This document shows positions 1 to 11,416 of a stretch of DNA of 64,000 nucleotides, one piece after another. The stretch's first letter is position 1; each line of letters opens with the position of its first letter. The translations under genes were made by a program, and so were the position numbers. The notes below the pieces were generated by a model that saw only the letters and a list, made by a program, of their open reading frames with translations, had not been told where the DNA came from and did no database searches. Origin of the DNA: Thermothelomyces thermophilus ATCC 42464 (lineage: Eukaryota > Ascomycota > Sordariomycetes > Sordariales > Chaetomiaceae). Location of the stretch: assembly GCF_000226095.1 (NCBI RefSeq), contig NC_016472.1:4216001-4280000 (forward strand). Direction: 5' to 3'.

Positions 1-327
1 AAGCTCGACGCCGCAGCTGAAGGGCCAGTCCCAAAACGGGAAGCCAGCTGTCAGCCTCGCTGAACGGACTGTTGGGGCCAATCCGCGCCTCTTGAGTGGG
101 GCTACCTCAGGCTCAGCACAGGCCATCGGGTGCCTGGCTCCGATTCACCATTTTCCCATTCTTTCTCCTCCGACCGACCACCACTGCGAATTTCCGCTAC
201 ACCATCACCACTAAACCAACTGGGGTCCTCAGCGCTTTCAACCCCACCACAACTCCAATCGCCACAGACCTTGAAACGACTTGAGGCAAAGGTCTGCTGC
301 CTGGAGGTGGTTGTTGATGACCTGTAA
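1..327 (+). CDS. Possible 3' end of an unidentified gene cut by the window edge
   Basis: Two overlapping open stretches look coding-like. Frame 2 runs open from the first bases to about 212, and frame 1 is open from about 64 to a stop at 325-327. The frame 1 product is Ser/Pro-rich and ends in a short heptad-like segment (LKRLEAKVCCLEVV). Joining the two frames would need an intron that I cannot place with confidence. A GTAAGT at 325-330 could be a splice donor rather than a stop, in which case the gene would continue to the right. I do not recognise a family. It could also be non-coding DNA upstream of chd1. This is an inference from composition only. Confidence 0.22.
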
Positions 328-775
328 GTCGCTACACTTGCTGTTCCTTGAGCCCTTTTACCACGTCGTGACCCGCCGCGTCTTGTCCATCAAATCGGCC
401 ATCGATCCTGGCACGCGCCCATCAAGACGTGCCCCCTGCTGCCTCCCGGCGCCGTCAGACACCCAAAAACAAATGAAATTCGATGCCCGCGATAGCCATG
501 ATACCGTTACACCAGTTCGATCGGCGCCGGCGGTCGTTGAGGGCCACAATCGCTTCCTGACATCACTCGCAGCCTCGTCCTTAACACTTACACGTACCGG
601 ATGCGACAAGCGTGATTGACGCGTGGCCATTGCTTGTTTTCTGTCGTTGTATTATGGTCATGGGTCGCCGGAGTGGACTCTACTCGAAGCCCTCGTCAGC
701 GCCCTCCGGCTGTGAGAGATTTGTTGCTGACATCGTCGTCTTGTGTAGCAGGTAGCTTGCGCTCCCCAGATCGTC
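328..775. other. Presumed promoter and 5' leader region of chd1
   Basis: No convincing coding sequence lies here. The short open frames on both strands carry no recognisable family motif. The stretch lies directly before the chd1 start codon at 776, so it most likely holds the chd1 promoter and 5' untranslated leader. No clear TATA box was seen. Confidence 0.4.
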
Positions 776-3700
776 ATGTCAACATCCCCAGACCCTGGTC
801 CGGTGAATGGACACACCTCCCCATCGCCGGACGAACATAGCACACACGTAGCGGACGCCGCCCAAAGCAATAGTCATCTGTCAGACACACAGCCTTCTGG
901 TGTCGGTGGCGCATCTCCCGACTCTGCCGATGATGCCGGCTCCGCGGATGATGAGCCGGAGTTCGCCCCAGATGAGCAAGACGACGCGTCCCACTCGAGC
1001 GAACATGATGCCCCGGACGATGCAGATTTCAACGAGGAAGACAGCCCTGCCTCTGCTCAGAGTAACGACGCGTCTGATCGACCCGTGTCGGCCTCGACCG
1101 CCCCAAAACGGAAAGCGGCCCATATATTAGACGACGAATACATTCGGGAAAACCCAGAGTTGTATGGCTTGAGACGTAGTGTATGATATTGCTCCGCTAT
1201 CTCCGCTATCCTTCGGTAACTAACGAAACTCTTTAAACAGTCGCGTCCTTCGCAACGCCGCAAGGTGGTATGTGCTAGTCGCGTAGAGCTGCCACAGACC
1301 CTTCCGCTAACGTTTGCGAATAGGTGGAGTCGGACGGTGATGAAGATGAATCAGACTCTGATGTTACTCCGGCCCGCCGAAAGTCGTCGAATAAGCGTCG
1401 CCGCCTCGAGCGCTCTCAGCCCAGTATGTGGAGCCGCTGTCTTTGCGCCTGTCTAGCTAGCTGGTTCCGCTAACAGCCCTCCTACGTGACAGCTTCCAAG
1501 CGAGGCACACCAGCCCGTCAACCATCCGTCGACGATTCGGACTCCGATACGTACGGTGGCGCCAAGGCCCGCAGCTTCCGGAAAAAGGTTCGGCGGCAAC
1601 AAGAGTTACAGCCTACACTGGCGTTGGCTGAGAAGCGGTGGTCGAACCGTCGGGCGGCCCAGGTCTCAGCCGGCGCCTATCAAGAAAGCGACGTGGATGA
1701 CGAGGAAGAAGACGAGGTTACTCCCGGTTACTGGGCCGCCGATTTGGAGGATAACTCGCCGTACATTGAGAAGATTCTGCGCCATCGCCCCAAGGAAGGC
1801 GTCGAACTCTCACCCGAGTCCACGCGCCATGACTTCGAATACTACATTAAGTGGCAGGGCAAGTCACATCTCCACAACACCTGGGAGACAACCGAATCCG
1901 TCGCAGGGTTCCGCGGATTTCGCCGGCTCGAGAACTACTTCAAGAAGACGGTAGAGTACGAGCTAGACCTGAAGTTTGGTGGTGATGAAATCAGCCCCGA
2001 GCAACGCGAGCAATGGCTGCTCGATCGAGAGCGGGAAGAGGAAGCTTTGGATGACTACACCAAAGTCGAACGCATCGTCTCCGTTCGCGATGGTGAGAAT
2101 GGCATGGAATATTTTGTCAAGTGGAAGGGGCTCCAGTATGACGACTGCACATGGGAGGATGCTGCCCTAATCAGCAGCCATGCCCAGGACAAAATCGATC
2201 AGTTCTTGGACCGGTCGACCCGTTCCTGGCAGTCTGATCGGAAGCAAGCAAATCTCGACACTCGCTCGAGGATGACGAAGTTGGAGAAACAACCACCTTA
2301 CATCAAAGGTGGCGAGCTCCGTGAATTCCAATTGAAGGGCCTCAATTTCCTTGCACTCAACTGGACGCGCGGAAACAATGTCATCTTGGCTGACGAGATG
2401 GGCCTCGGCAAGACGGTCCAAACTGTCTCCTTCCTCAGCTGGCTCCGCAACGATCGTGGTCAGGAGGGGCCTTTCCTTGTCGTCGCACCCCTCAGTGTTA
2501 TTCCCGCATGGTGTGATACTTTCAACAACTGGGCTCCGGATCTCAACTACGTTGTCTATCTCGGACCCGAGGCGGCTCGCGCCAACATTAGGGAGTATGA
2601 GCTCTTCATTGACGGGAACCCGAAGAAGACCAAGTTCAATGTTCTGGTCACCTCTTACGACTATATTCTCGCCGATGCGGAGACTCTCAAAGGCATCAAG
2701 TGGCAGGTTCTCGCTGTTGATGAAGCCCATCGTCTGAAGAACCGCGAGTCTCAGTTGTATTACAAGCTCAACAGCTTCGGGATTCCCTGCAGGGTTCTCA
2801 TCACTGGCACGCCAATCCAGAATAATCTTGCCGAGTTGTCAGCACTTCTAGACTTCCTCAACCCAGGGAAAGTTCTGATTGACGAGGAGCTCGAGTTGCT
2901 CTCGAGTGCCGATAACAAGGATGCCACGGACGAGGAACAAAATGAAGCCAGGCGATTGAAGACCCAGGAGAAGCTTCGGGAGTTGCACAGCGCCATTGCC
3001 CCCTTCATTTTGCGCAGAACAAAGGAGACTGTCGAGTCAGACCTACCACCCAAGACTGAAAAGATCATCCGTGTCGAACTCTCAGATGTCCAATTGGAGT
3101 ACTACAAGAACATCCTCACTCGGAATTATGCCGCCCTTCGCGATGCCAGCAACGGCCACAAGCAATCGCTGCTCAATATCATGATGGAGCTGAAGAAGGT
3201 CAGCAACCACCCGTACATGTTTCAGGGCGCCGAAGAGCGTGTACTGGCTGGGAGCACTCGTCGGGAAGACCAAATCAAGGGTCTGATCACAAGTAGCGGC
3301 AAAATGATGCTGCTGGACCAGCTTCTCGCCAAGCTCAAAAAGGACGGCCATCGTGTTTTGATCTTCAGTCAGATGGTTAAGATGCTGGACATCTTGGGTG
3401 ATTATCTTCGTGTTCGCGGTTACCAATTTCAGCGATTGGACGGCACGATCCCTGCTGGCCCTCGTCGTATGGCCATCAACCATTTCAACGCCGAGGATAG
3501 CGAAGATTTCTGTTTCCTGCTCTCCACAAGAGCTGGCGGCCTCGGTATCAATCTGATGACTGCGGACACCGTCATCATCTACGACTCTGATTGGAATCCT
3601 CAGGCCGATTTGCAGGCAATGGCACGGGCTCACCGTATTGGACAGAAAAAGCCTGTTAGCGTGTATCGGCTTGTTGCTAAGCAGACCATTGAGGAAGAAG

Positions 3701-6034
3701 TTGTCAACCGGGCGCGTAATAAGCTTTTCCTCGAGTACCTCACCATACAGGCCGGTGTCACGGACGATGGCAAGGCCCTCCGCGAGCAGTTCAAGGAGAA
3801 GGGTCTGAAGATCGACGAGGCAAAGACTGCCGAGGATATTTCGATGATTCTCAAGATGCGTTCTCAAAACTTGTTTGAGCAGTCGAGCAACCAGGAGAAG
3901 CTCGAGCAGCTGGACATCGACGCGATTCTTGAGAATGCCGAGGTGACGAAGACCGATATCGATGACAAGATCAACCTCAGCAGCGGCGGTATCGATTGGG
4001 ACAACTGGATGCAAGTAACGGATGTCAAGTTCGACCATATGAATCTCGACTGGGATCAGATCATTCCTGCCGAAGAACTTGCGGCCGTCAAGGCTGAAGA
4101 GGAGAAGAAGAAGCACGAGGAGTATCTGGCCAAGGCTATGGAAGAGAGCGCTCCCCGCAAGGCTGCGCTGAAGGGTTCCAAGAAGAACGCCGAGTCAGAC
4201 CGCGCTGATCGCCTTGCGAAGAAGAGGCAACGCGAGAAACAGGAGCTGGAGGAGCTGGAGGAGCAAAGGGCATTGCTCTCAGATCCACGCCGTCCTCTTA
4301 ACGAGAAGGAAACGCGCAATTTGATTCGCGCCTTCTTCCGTTACGGCTTCTTCGAGGACCGGGAAGACGAAATTGTTCACGACGCCCGCCTAAGCGACCG
4401 GGACCACGATTTCCTCAAGTCGATCATCGACGATCTTGTCGCTGTGAGCAAACAAGCGGTGGAGGCCAATAACGAGAGACTGCGCGAAGAAGAGGAGAGG
4501 GCAGGCAAACCTCTCGCGAAAAAGGACAAAAAGGCCGTGCTGGTTGATTTTGGCGAGGTTCGCAAAGTCAATGCGGAAACCGTTGTTGAACGACCACCCC
4601 AGCTTAGGCTCCTACGCCGTGTGCTCGCCGAGCATGGCGACGTCTTGTCATTCAGACTACCAGATGCCAGTAAAGCAGCGCAATATACCTGCGAATGGGG
4701 CGCGCGCGAAGATGGCATGCTGCTTGTCGGTATCAACAAGTACGGGTTTGGGGCCTGGACACAGATCAGGGATGATCCTGAGCTGCAGATGCATGACAAG
4801 TTCTTCTTGGAAGAGCACCGTGTTGACAAAAAGGAGGAACGCCGGAGGGCTGATGACAAGGGGATACAGTCTCCCGGGGCGGTTCATCTTGTCCGACGGT
4901 CCGAGTACCTCTTGTCAGTCCTGATGGCCAAGTACTCAGATGATGCCAACGCGAAGAAGGCGGTGGAAAACCACCACCGGAGCAAGAAGCTGTTGACAAA
5001 CGGGATCCGCCGCGGGGACACCGGTTCGGTCTCGGCGTCTCCGGCTCCGCCCATGTCCAAGAAGCCGAGTCAACACCGTGACCGTGATCATCACCGGTCC
5101 TATAGCAACGCTAACGACCGCAGCACGCCTCGGCCTGACAAGCGCAAATACAACGACGATTACGATGATCGCGGCCCTAAACACCGAAGACTCGAGGCTG
5201 AGGGTAGGCAAGAGAAGAAGCCCAAGGACAAGGAGCGACCGAAAATGGACCCGGAGACTATGGAGAGATACAAGCGCGATCGCCAAAGAGCAGTTGAACG
5301 CTTCCATGAGCTGTCAAAGTTGCGTGACGACGAGATTGACAGCTCTGACAACACGCAACTGGTGTGGTCAGTTCTCCGGCCTCTCAAGGCGAACATGGAG
5401 CGCATCATGTACTCCAAGGAGAGGTTTCCGGCTGCAAAGGAACGGGCCAAGATCCTTGGCGAGGAGATCCGCACGTTCGGAAGCTTTCTCCAGAACCTGC
5501 GAGCGGAGAATGGGGCCGACCTTGACAGTTTGGAACCCCAGTTCTGGTGAGTGGCCCCGTGATTTGACTGGCAACCCGGTGCCCGTCGCATGCTAACATG
5601 GTAGCAGGGAGTTCCTCTCCTCGATCTGGCCCATTGGCGAGGTGAAGGTCTCTGGCAAGCGACTTCAGAGGATGTTTGGAGACCTCATCGAAAAGGATAA
5701 AGAAAAGGAGAGGTTGAAGCGAGAGGAGGAGCGAGCCAACGAGCTCAAGCGTGCGAGAAACCCAGACTTGGAGGATGGCGAAATTGCGAGCGATCGAGAA
5801 GAACGCCGCCCCCGGGACCCTTACCGCGATGACCGGCGTGAAGAGCGCCGGGAAGAGAGGCGCGATGAGAGGAGGGACGACCGAAGAGAGGAGCCTCGGC
5901 GTCGCAATTACTATGAGGACGGTGACCGCCTCAACTTTTACCGCCACCGTCGGCCAGAGAACAACAGGAATGTTCCTCTCCGACACCCGTCGTGGCAAAG
6001 CCGGAGCCCACCAGCCCGCCATAGCCCTTATTAG
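776..6034 (+). CDS. chd1: Chd1-type ATP-dependent chromatin remodeller
   Basis: Five exons (776-1180, 1241-1267, 1324-1423, 1493-5546, 5608-6034) join in frame to about 1670 residues. The acidic Ser/Asp-rich N-terminus is followed by two chromodomains (about residues 266-330 and 369-415). A SNF2 ATPase follows, with DEMGLGKT (near 477), DEAHRLKN (near 586) and the helicase-C motif ARAHRIGQ (near 887). After that come SANT/SLIDE-like DNA-binding helices (about 1118-1280) and the Chd1 C-terminal helical domain (DUF4208/CHCT), which straddles the last intron. The protein ends in an Arg/Glu/Asp-rich tail. Family knowledge: Chd1 slides and spaces nucleosomes over transcribed genes and associates with elongation factors. 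All four introns have GT...AG ends and branch-like CTAAC or CTGAC-type sites. Every Walker and DEAH residue I can read is intact, so it looks functional. Confidence 0.96.
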
Positions 6035-7211
6035 GGCAACCCATCAGACCTAACTATCCTCATGGCCTTTTCAACCAACGATGGCATTATCGTTTTCCAT
6101 TCAACTTGGCCTCCCTACTATGACCTTACACATCATGCATCGTCATTGGCGTCACGGATATGAGAGAAAGGAAGGGCGGAGTGTTTGTCTTGTTTTTTAC
6201 TTTCCACTTCGCTTTGCGCTCCTCGGGTTTGCGAAAGGAGACAAAGAGCACACATACCCGGAGTTTGCGTTGGTCATCATGGATGATGCGGTTGATATGG
6301 CGGTGCCATGGCATTCGTTATGGGGAGCGCAACAGGGCGCCGTAGTAGATGGCACTGCTTCTACCTCCAAAGAACAGGCATCTTGAGGAAGAAGAGAAGG
6401 GCTCTATGCATATTTGCTGGTCTGTGTTTAGCGTGCTCTGGTGGTCTTATCGACCAAGATCATAGCGTGGGTGGCTTGGGGGGAAAAAGGGGGGGGGGGG
6501 GGGGGGAAGGCGTCTGTTTTTTTTTCTTTACCTGCTCTATCTGCTCCGTTCTTTCGATCATGTCTCTGGTCGAAACTCCTTCCCTGGGTTCTACGAAGTT
6601 TCGGCACACGGGACACGCACACCAAAACATGGTGAAGTCGCGCTCGCGTCCTCTGACGGATCGTAAGGGAAGGAACAAGGAATGTGTATTATGTTTTATG
6701 TATCGTTGCCTTGGGTTTAGAGGTGGGAAAAGAGCAATGGTGTGTACTTCAGACGCTTCTCTATATACATGATTAGTGTTCCTACACGAACCGCTAGAGT
6801 CCACGAGCCGATCGACGGCCGTATCTGACACCAGAAGGACATCCGAGATTTCCAAGCAACGAGCTGATAGCACTCGCTAGCTCTCGTGCTCTAAAAGCCG
6901 CCAGGTTTTGACCTCGGGGTCAAGCACCATGCCTCCAATTACGTAGGTTCGCCTCCCAGGGCGGACTCTATGTGTGGATCATCTTTCTCCTTCGGAAGAG
7001 CAGCACCGCACGAAAGTTTCTATCAGAAACCAAGCTATTAACAAACACGCTGATTATACACCCATATCTGGTAACATCCAATGGCGCCTGCTAGCTGATG
7101 GCCGAGCAGGAACGCCACGGGAACACATCTCCGACCTGTAAAACAGCACAAATCCGCTACCAAGTCAAGTCACCTGAGGTCCTGTTGCATACAGACGGGC
7201 ACTCGGCCAAC
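6035..7211. other. Convergent intergenic region between chd1 and the sirtuin gene
   Basis: This is the 3' flank of both chd1 (+) and hst4 (-). It contains an 18-base G run at 6489-6506 followed closely by a T-rich run. Short open frames occur on both strands, but none shows family motifs. No tRNA could be folded: a B-box-like GGTTCGCCTCC near 6947 lacks the invariant A and has no A box. Confidence 0.5.
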
Positions 7212-9294
7212 TCAATCGATAAGATGCCCCATGCTCCTGGGCTTCGACCGAGGCGAGATGGTCCCCAGGGCTGCTGCCGCGTTCGAGTCCTCGGTAGGCG
7301 TCGTCAGCGTGCCGTCCTCGCCCTTTCTTCCCGGCTGCCACGCCGCGGCGTACCCATCGGCGTCTGGCGGCTTGGTGAGGATGGTGAGCGGGGCGACCTT
7401 GCCGACCTTGTTTTCGGGACGCAGCGAGGGCAGGCTGACGAAGTCGTTTGGCAAGTCGAGAGGGGAGGATAGGTCTGAGGAGTATGGGTCGGAAGGGGGC
7501 TGTTTCTGTGGCGTTTGGGCGTCTTTGAGAGGCGCCGCAGCGCTGGCCTTTGTGGCGCGGAAAGTCTGGTCCAGCCTGTTTTTGGGCTTCGTGGGCTCTC
7601 TCCTCGGTTGGCGGGATTTCCGCTTGGCGGGTGCTTTTTTCGACGGTTGGGTAGGTTTCGAAGGGAGGCCATTGCCGAAGGTGAGGGTGCTCTGCTTCGA
7701 CTGGCCCTTGGCCACCGGTTTGGCCGTGGAAACCGGGCTGAGAGCCCGTGGGCTCCCGCTCGGGGTGGGCATGCTTCCTTGCTCGAGCGGCCGCGGCGTC
7801 TGGTCCGTAATCGTCTGCGACGCTTGCGGGGAGACGAACCCGTCCTTGTCTGCGCCTCCTGAGCGCTTGCGCTCGAGCAAGACGTCGACCCTGTCGCGTT
7901 TCAGACTGTCTGCACACCGCTTCTCCTTCTGTTCGTCTCCCGAGACCATGTAGCCCTTGGGATCTCCTATGTCTTGCTGGTCCCAACGCGGCAGGTTGAC
8001 GAGTTCTGCGATATCGTCGGACTTTGCGCGCACGACAAGATCCCAGCAGTCTTTGAACTCGGCGCCTTGGGGCTCTGGATCAATGTTGATCCACGCTGTG
8101 AGGCCGTCCCTTCTGCTCCGGGTCAACTGACACATTTCCTTGACAATCCTCCGCACTCCGGGAATCTTGAGACTCGTGCCCACCACGATAACCGCGTCGG
8201 GCACCCTCCGCAGGTCGGCCTTGGACACATTCCCGATAGCCTCCTCGTCGGGATTGTACTCGTTGTACAGGACTATGCGGGGCCTGAGCCTGCCGATTCC
8301 GTGGCTGCGTTTTCCTGCAAAGGCGGTCCGTACTTCGTCCTGTTCTTTGCAATTCTCGCACAATGGGGGCTCCGGGCCCTCAAATAGAGACGCATTGAAG
8401 GGTTCTATGTGGCCGCACTTTGTGCAAACCATCTTCTCGAGCCCGCCGTGAAGCTGGACGGTAGTGGGCCATGGTCCCTTGGTGTTCAGAGGAACCGTTG
8501 TTGCCAGCGGCGGCATCTGGGTGTCGAGGGTATCGATGTTCTGGCTATACATGCGCAAAAGTCTCCCCTCGGCGGCGATTGAGGCGAGCATGTGGTGAAA
8601 GGGAGTTGGCTTCGCCTTGGACGTGATCTGGGCCAGCTCACGGACCATGGTGTGGAAGGACTCAGTTGACGCATCGTGCTTGTACACTGACGCGTCAAAG
8701 AGGTGCTTCCCGGACGCCTTGAGCTTGTGCTGTCCACGGAGAGTGGCAAACAAGCCCGTGGACGAGCGAAAGTCTGGGACTGCGCTGTGGGTTAGCGAAC
8801 AGGGCTCGCGTCATCATCTCGACAGCCATTGATGGAGGGGACGTACTCCCTGCGGAAACGGAGATGCCTGCGCCCGCAATGACCACAATCTTCTTCTTCT
8901 TCCGCAGAGCCGACAGGAGCCTCTGGAGATTCTCGTCCTCCTCCACGCCGCGCTTCTCCAGGTCGATGTAGGCAGTCGTGCGTGGTTTGGGAGGGGCCGC
9001 AATGCGGCGGCGCTTGGGCGGCGGGGGCTCGTCTGTCCGCACCCGGATTTCCTCGGTGGAATCCAACATGTCGCAAGGCTTTAATGGCGACGCGCTACCT
9101 GACGTGTGAGCGCTGGAAGAGGGCGAGGGGTAGGGCTTGGAGGTGGCCAGCGCCGGGCTGGGCGGAGAGGGCGATTGCGAGAGAACGGAGAGCGGGGAGG
9201 ACGGGGGAGAAGACGGCTGCAGTTGCGGGGCTGCCATGGCTGCAATCGTGGTTTGGCGTAAAGGCTCAACCGCGCGCTCAAGATCGGGAGACAA
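7212..9294 (-). CDS. hst4: Sirtuin NAD-dependent histone deacetylase, Hst3/Hst4 class
   Basis: Two exons, 9237 (or 9294) to 8847 and 8779 to 7212, are separated by a 67-nt intron (GTACGT...CAG). The join restores the sirtuin motif SAGIPDFRS. From the inner ATG at 9237 the protein has 652 residues; the outer ATG at 9294 adds 19. It has GAGIS for NAD binding (about 121), the signature YSQNIDTLD (about 208), catalytic His241 in QLHGG, and a zinc finger of Cys249, 252, 271 and 274. A long basic Ser/Pro-rich tail follows. Family knowledge: Hst3/Hst4 remove acetyl from histone H3 Lys56 after replication. The class assignment rests on the insertions in the core and the long tail, and so is less certain than the sirtuin call. 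The tail carries KQSTLTF, a degenerate PCNA-box-like string. Confidence 0.92.
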
Positions 9295-10410
9295 AGGTAA
9301 GAATGAAGGACGGCGAAGAATAGAGATCCCGTCGAAGAGAATGCAAGGATATGGCGCTATATCATATCATGGCTGGAGTGTGGCCGCGTATTTTTTGTTT
9401 GCTGAGCTTGATGCTTCTGGAGTTTCTTTTTGCAGTTCCTATATCCTGTCGCGTGAATGATACAAGACTTGTCGGGTTATGCTGAAGCATCGGCGAGTGT
9501 ATTGTGTTGAACGGGGCGAGAAGGAAGTGGTTGACTGCGCACTAGTTTGTTGCAGATAGTTCTTCTACTGGCTGGGGCATTGTTGCGATTTAGCAATTCT
9601 TTGTCTGGCGCGTTAGCAGCCAGCAACAAGCAAGGGCCACACGCAGGATCCGTGGAATGCGTCGAGGTCATTGGCTCGGTGCCGCGTTCCCACCAAAACC
9701 CACTCAACATGCGGGCTCCAGAATCCCATCTAACTACTCAAGGACACTACAGCACATCCGCAGTGCTAAGCACCGAATGCACGAAACAAAAATACGGCAT
9801 GTAGACAGGGTTTGTAAGGTACCCTATGTACGTACATTCTCGAACCTAGGGAGCAGCGGGCGCAGCGCGTTGTTGCACCTCACCCTGGGAACTGATTTCG
9901 ATCGGGAATCTGTCTTGCCGCTCACTACAGATTTTTGGCTGAGGTAGGTGAAAGAGCTTTGTGCTACGTGAATGCAGACTTGCATAGGCATTGGGAACTA
10001 GAGTGTCATCTGTATGTTTACCACCTCCCTACCTCAGCTGGGCGGCTGTGCCTTATCTTACGCTCATGGTTGAGCCTGAGCTGTTTATCTGAGCCCCAAA
10101 CAGCAACGTGTATTCCGTAATTCGATTCGTGTCTTCATCAGATGCGCCACGCCGAGAATTGAGAACATTATTACCTAAAGTACATTATCCTGCCCAAGTA
10201 GGGTATGTGTACATAAGGTACCTTTGTACCTTTGCTTGGTACGATGACCATGCGAGAGCTGCCGAACAATGACGTGCCCTTGAAGAGCAGACCCCTGGAA
10301 CCGGCGGGAACTATGGAGTAGTCGAGTGTGGGCCCAGCAACGCGTTGCTGGGAAACGCGCCAAGAATACGGAGTAGCATTTTTTTGCAATACCTGCGGGT
10401 ACTGATGTAC
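9295..10410. other. Gene-free region upstream of the sirtuin gene
   Basis: This is the 5' flank of hst4. Open frames are short and without family motifs. It contains repeated GTAC-rich strings (for example GTACGTAC near 9828) and one copy of the nonamer TACGGAGTA at 10367-10375. It presumably includes the hst4 promoter in its left part. Confidence 0.4.
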
Positions 10411-10631
10411 GTACGGACGTCGGTACCAGAAGAATTGGCTCACCGCCAAATTTGGCCGGCAGAATGAGGCGCTGTGCGACATTTGAAATATAGTGGGTCA
10501 AGCCACTAAAACCACTATAGCAGAAGCACTGTAGATTTGTGTTAGCGACTTGACCTTCTGTAACTTTAGCGACTTTGCATGGTACGTGCGTAAAAGCGGT
10601 GAGCCAGTTCTTTTGGTAGCGACATCCGTAC
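10411..10631. mobile_element. MITE-like foldback element with 36-bp terminal inverted repeats
   Basis: The left end 10411-10446 and the reverse complement of the right end 10596-10631 agree at 32 of 36 positions; both contain TGGCTCACCGC at the inner side and start GTACGGA. A second, inner inverted repeat (10496-10507 against 10544-10555, 10 of 12 matching) makes much of the 221-bp unit self-complementary. There is no coding capacity. Size and structure fit a miniature inverted-repeat transposable element. A target-site duplication is not clear, because both flanks are made of GTAC-rich sequence. It could also be a plain foldback sequence of other origin. Confidence 0.6.
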
Positions 10632-11416
10632 TCCGTACTTCGTATGCGAGTTACGGATAACCCGCCCCACATTTGCCCACCTTTGCTCGATTTCCAACTC
10701 CCAAGTTTAGCGTGGGTACTTTGCACACCAGCCACATTGGTCGTGGCAAGTGAGTACTCGCGTATCTTACATAGCACAGCCGTATGTTACACGGGATACG
10801 TGTATTGCGAAGTAGTTTTGGTTCGCTCCTGCTCCACATGCAGCAATCTCAGCGCAAGAGTCCGGAGTCCCTGCACGGGTCCCTGTTAGCGACCTTCACC
10901 AGCGGAAGCCAGCCCAAGGTACAGTACATACATACTACTACCCTCTCCTAATTTACCTCTGAAAGACTTCAATGCATCGAGCCTGGGGAGGCTCACTTTT
11001 TCCATGATTTACCTTTGGCGACTCTCCCGCATCCTGTTCGCACCCTTCGCCCCGCGGGTCCAGAGAGCGCCTTCCCGCCCACAGCACACTCGCTGTCTGA
11101 TCGTTTGGGGGTAGTTACGGGTTCCCAAACATCCATTTTCGGCACCGTGACATTTCACCGTCATCCATCATTGGCCACCAGGTCTCCTTGCCCATTCATC
11201 CAATTTTCCTATTCACGACCGATTTCTCCAAGAAACGGGTCGCAGCACTCGCTGTATTGCTTTTTCCTAGGCGCGTTGGCCACGCAACACCACCGCCGCC
11301 GCCGTCTGCTGCCACGCTTGCGTGTGCCCCTGGGCCCGTCAAACGGGCGGCCCGACGCTTTTGGCCTGGCCGTCACTTACTGTTTGCGTAGTTGGTGATC
11401 GACGCCTACGGTCCTG
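10632..11416. promoter_or_regulatory. Presumed upstream and leader region of med16
   Basis: No gene is supported. Copies of the strings TCCGTAC and TAGCGAC recur at the left, some shared with the adjacent foldback element. The right half (about 11000-11400) is pyrimidine-rich and probably holds the med16 promoter and 5' leader. Confidence 0.35.

Noticed and set aside
3082-4116. 344-codon minus-strand frame inside chd1
   Set aside because: It lies opposite the conserved ATPase domain; no start context or family motif.
6935-6965. Possible tRNA B box (GGTTCGCCTCC)
   Set aside because: The invariant A of the T loop is absent, and neither an A box nor an acceptor stem can be found upstream.
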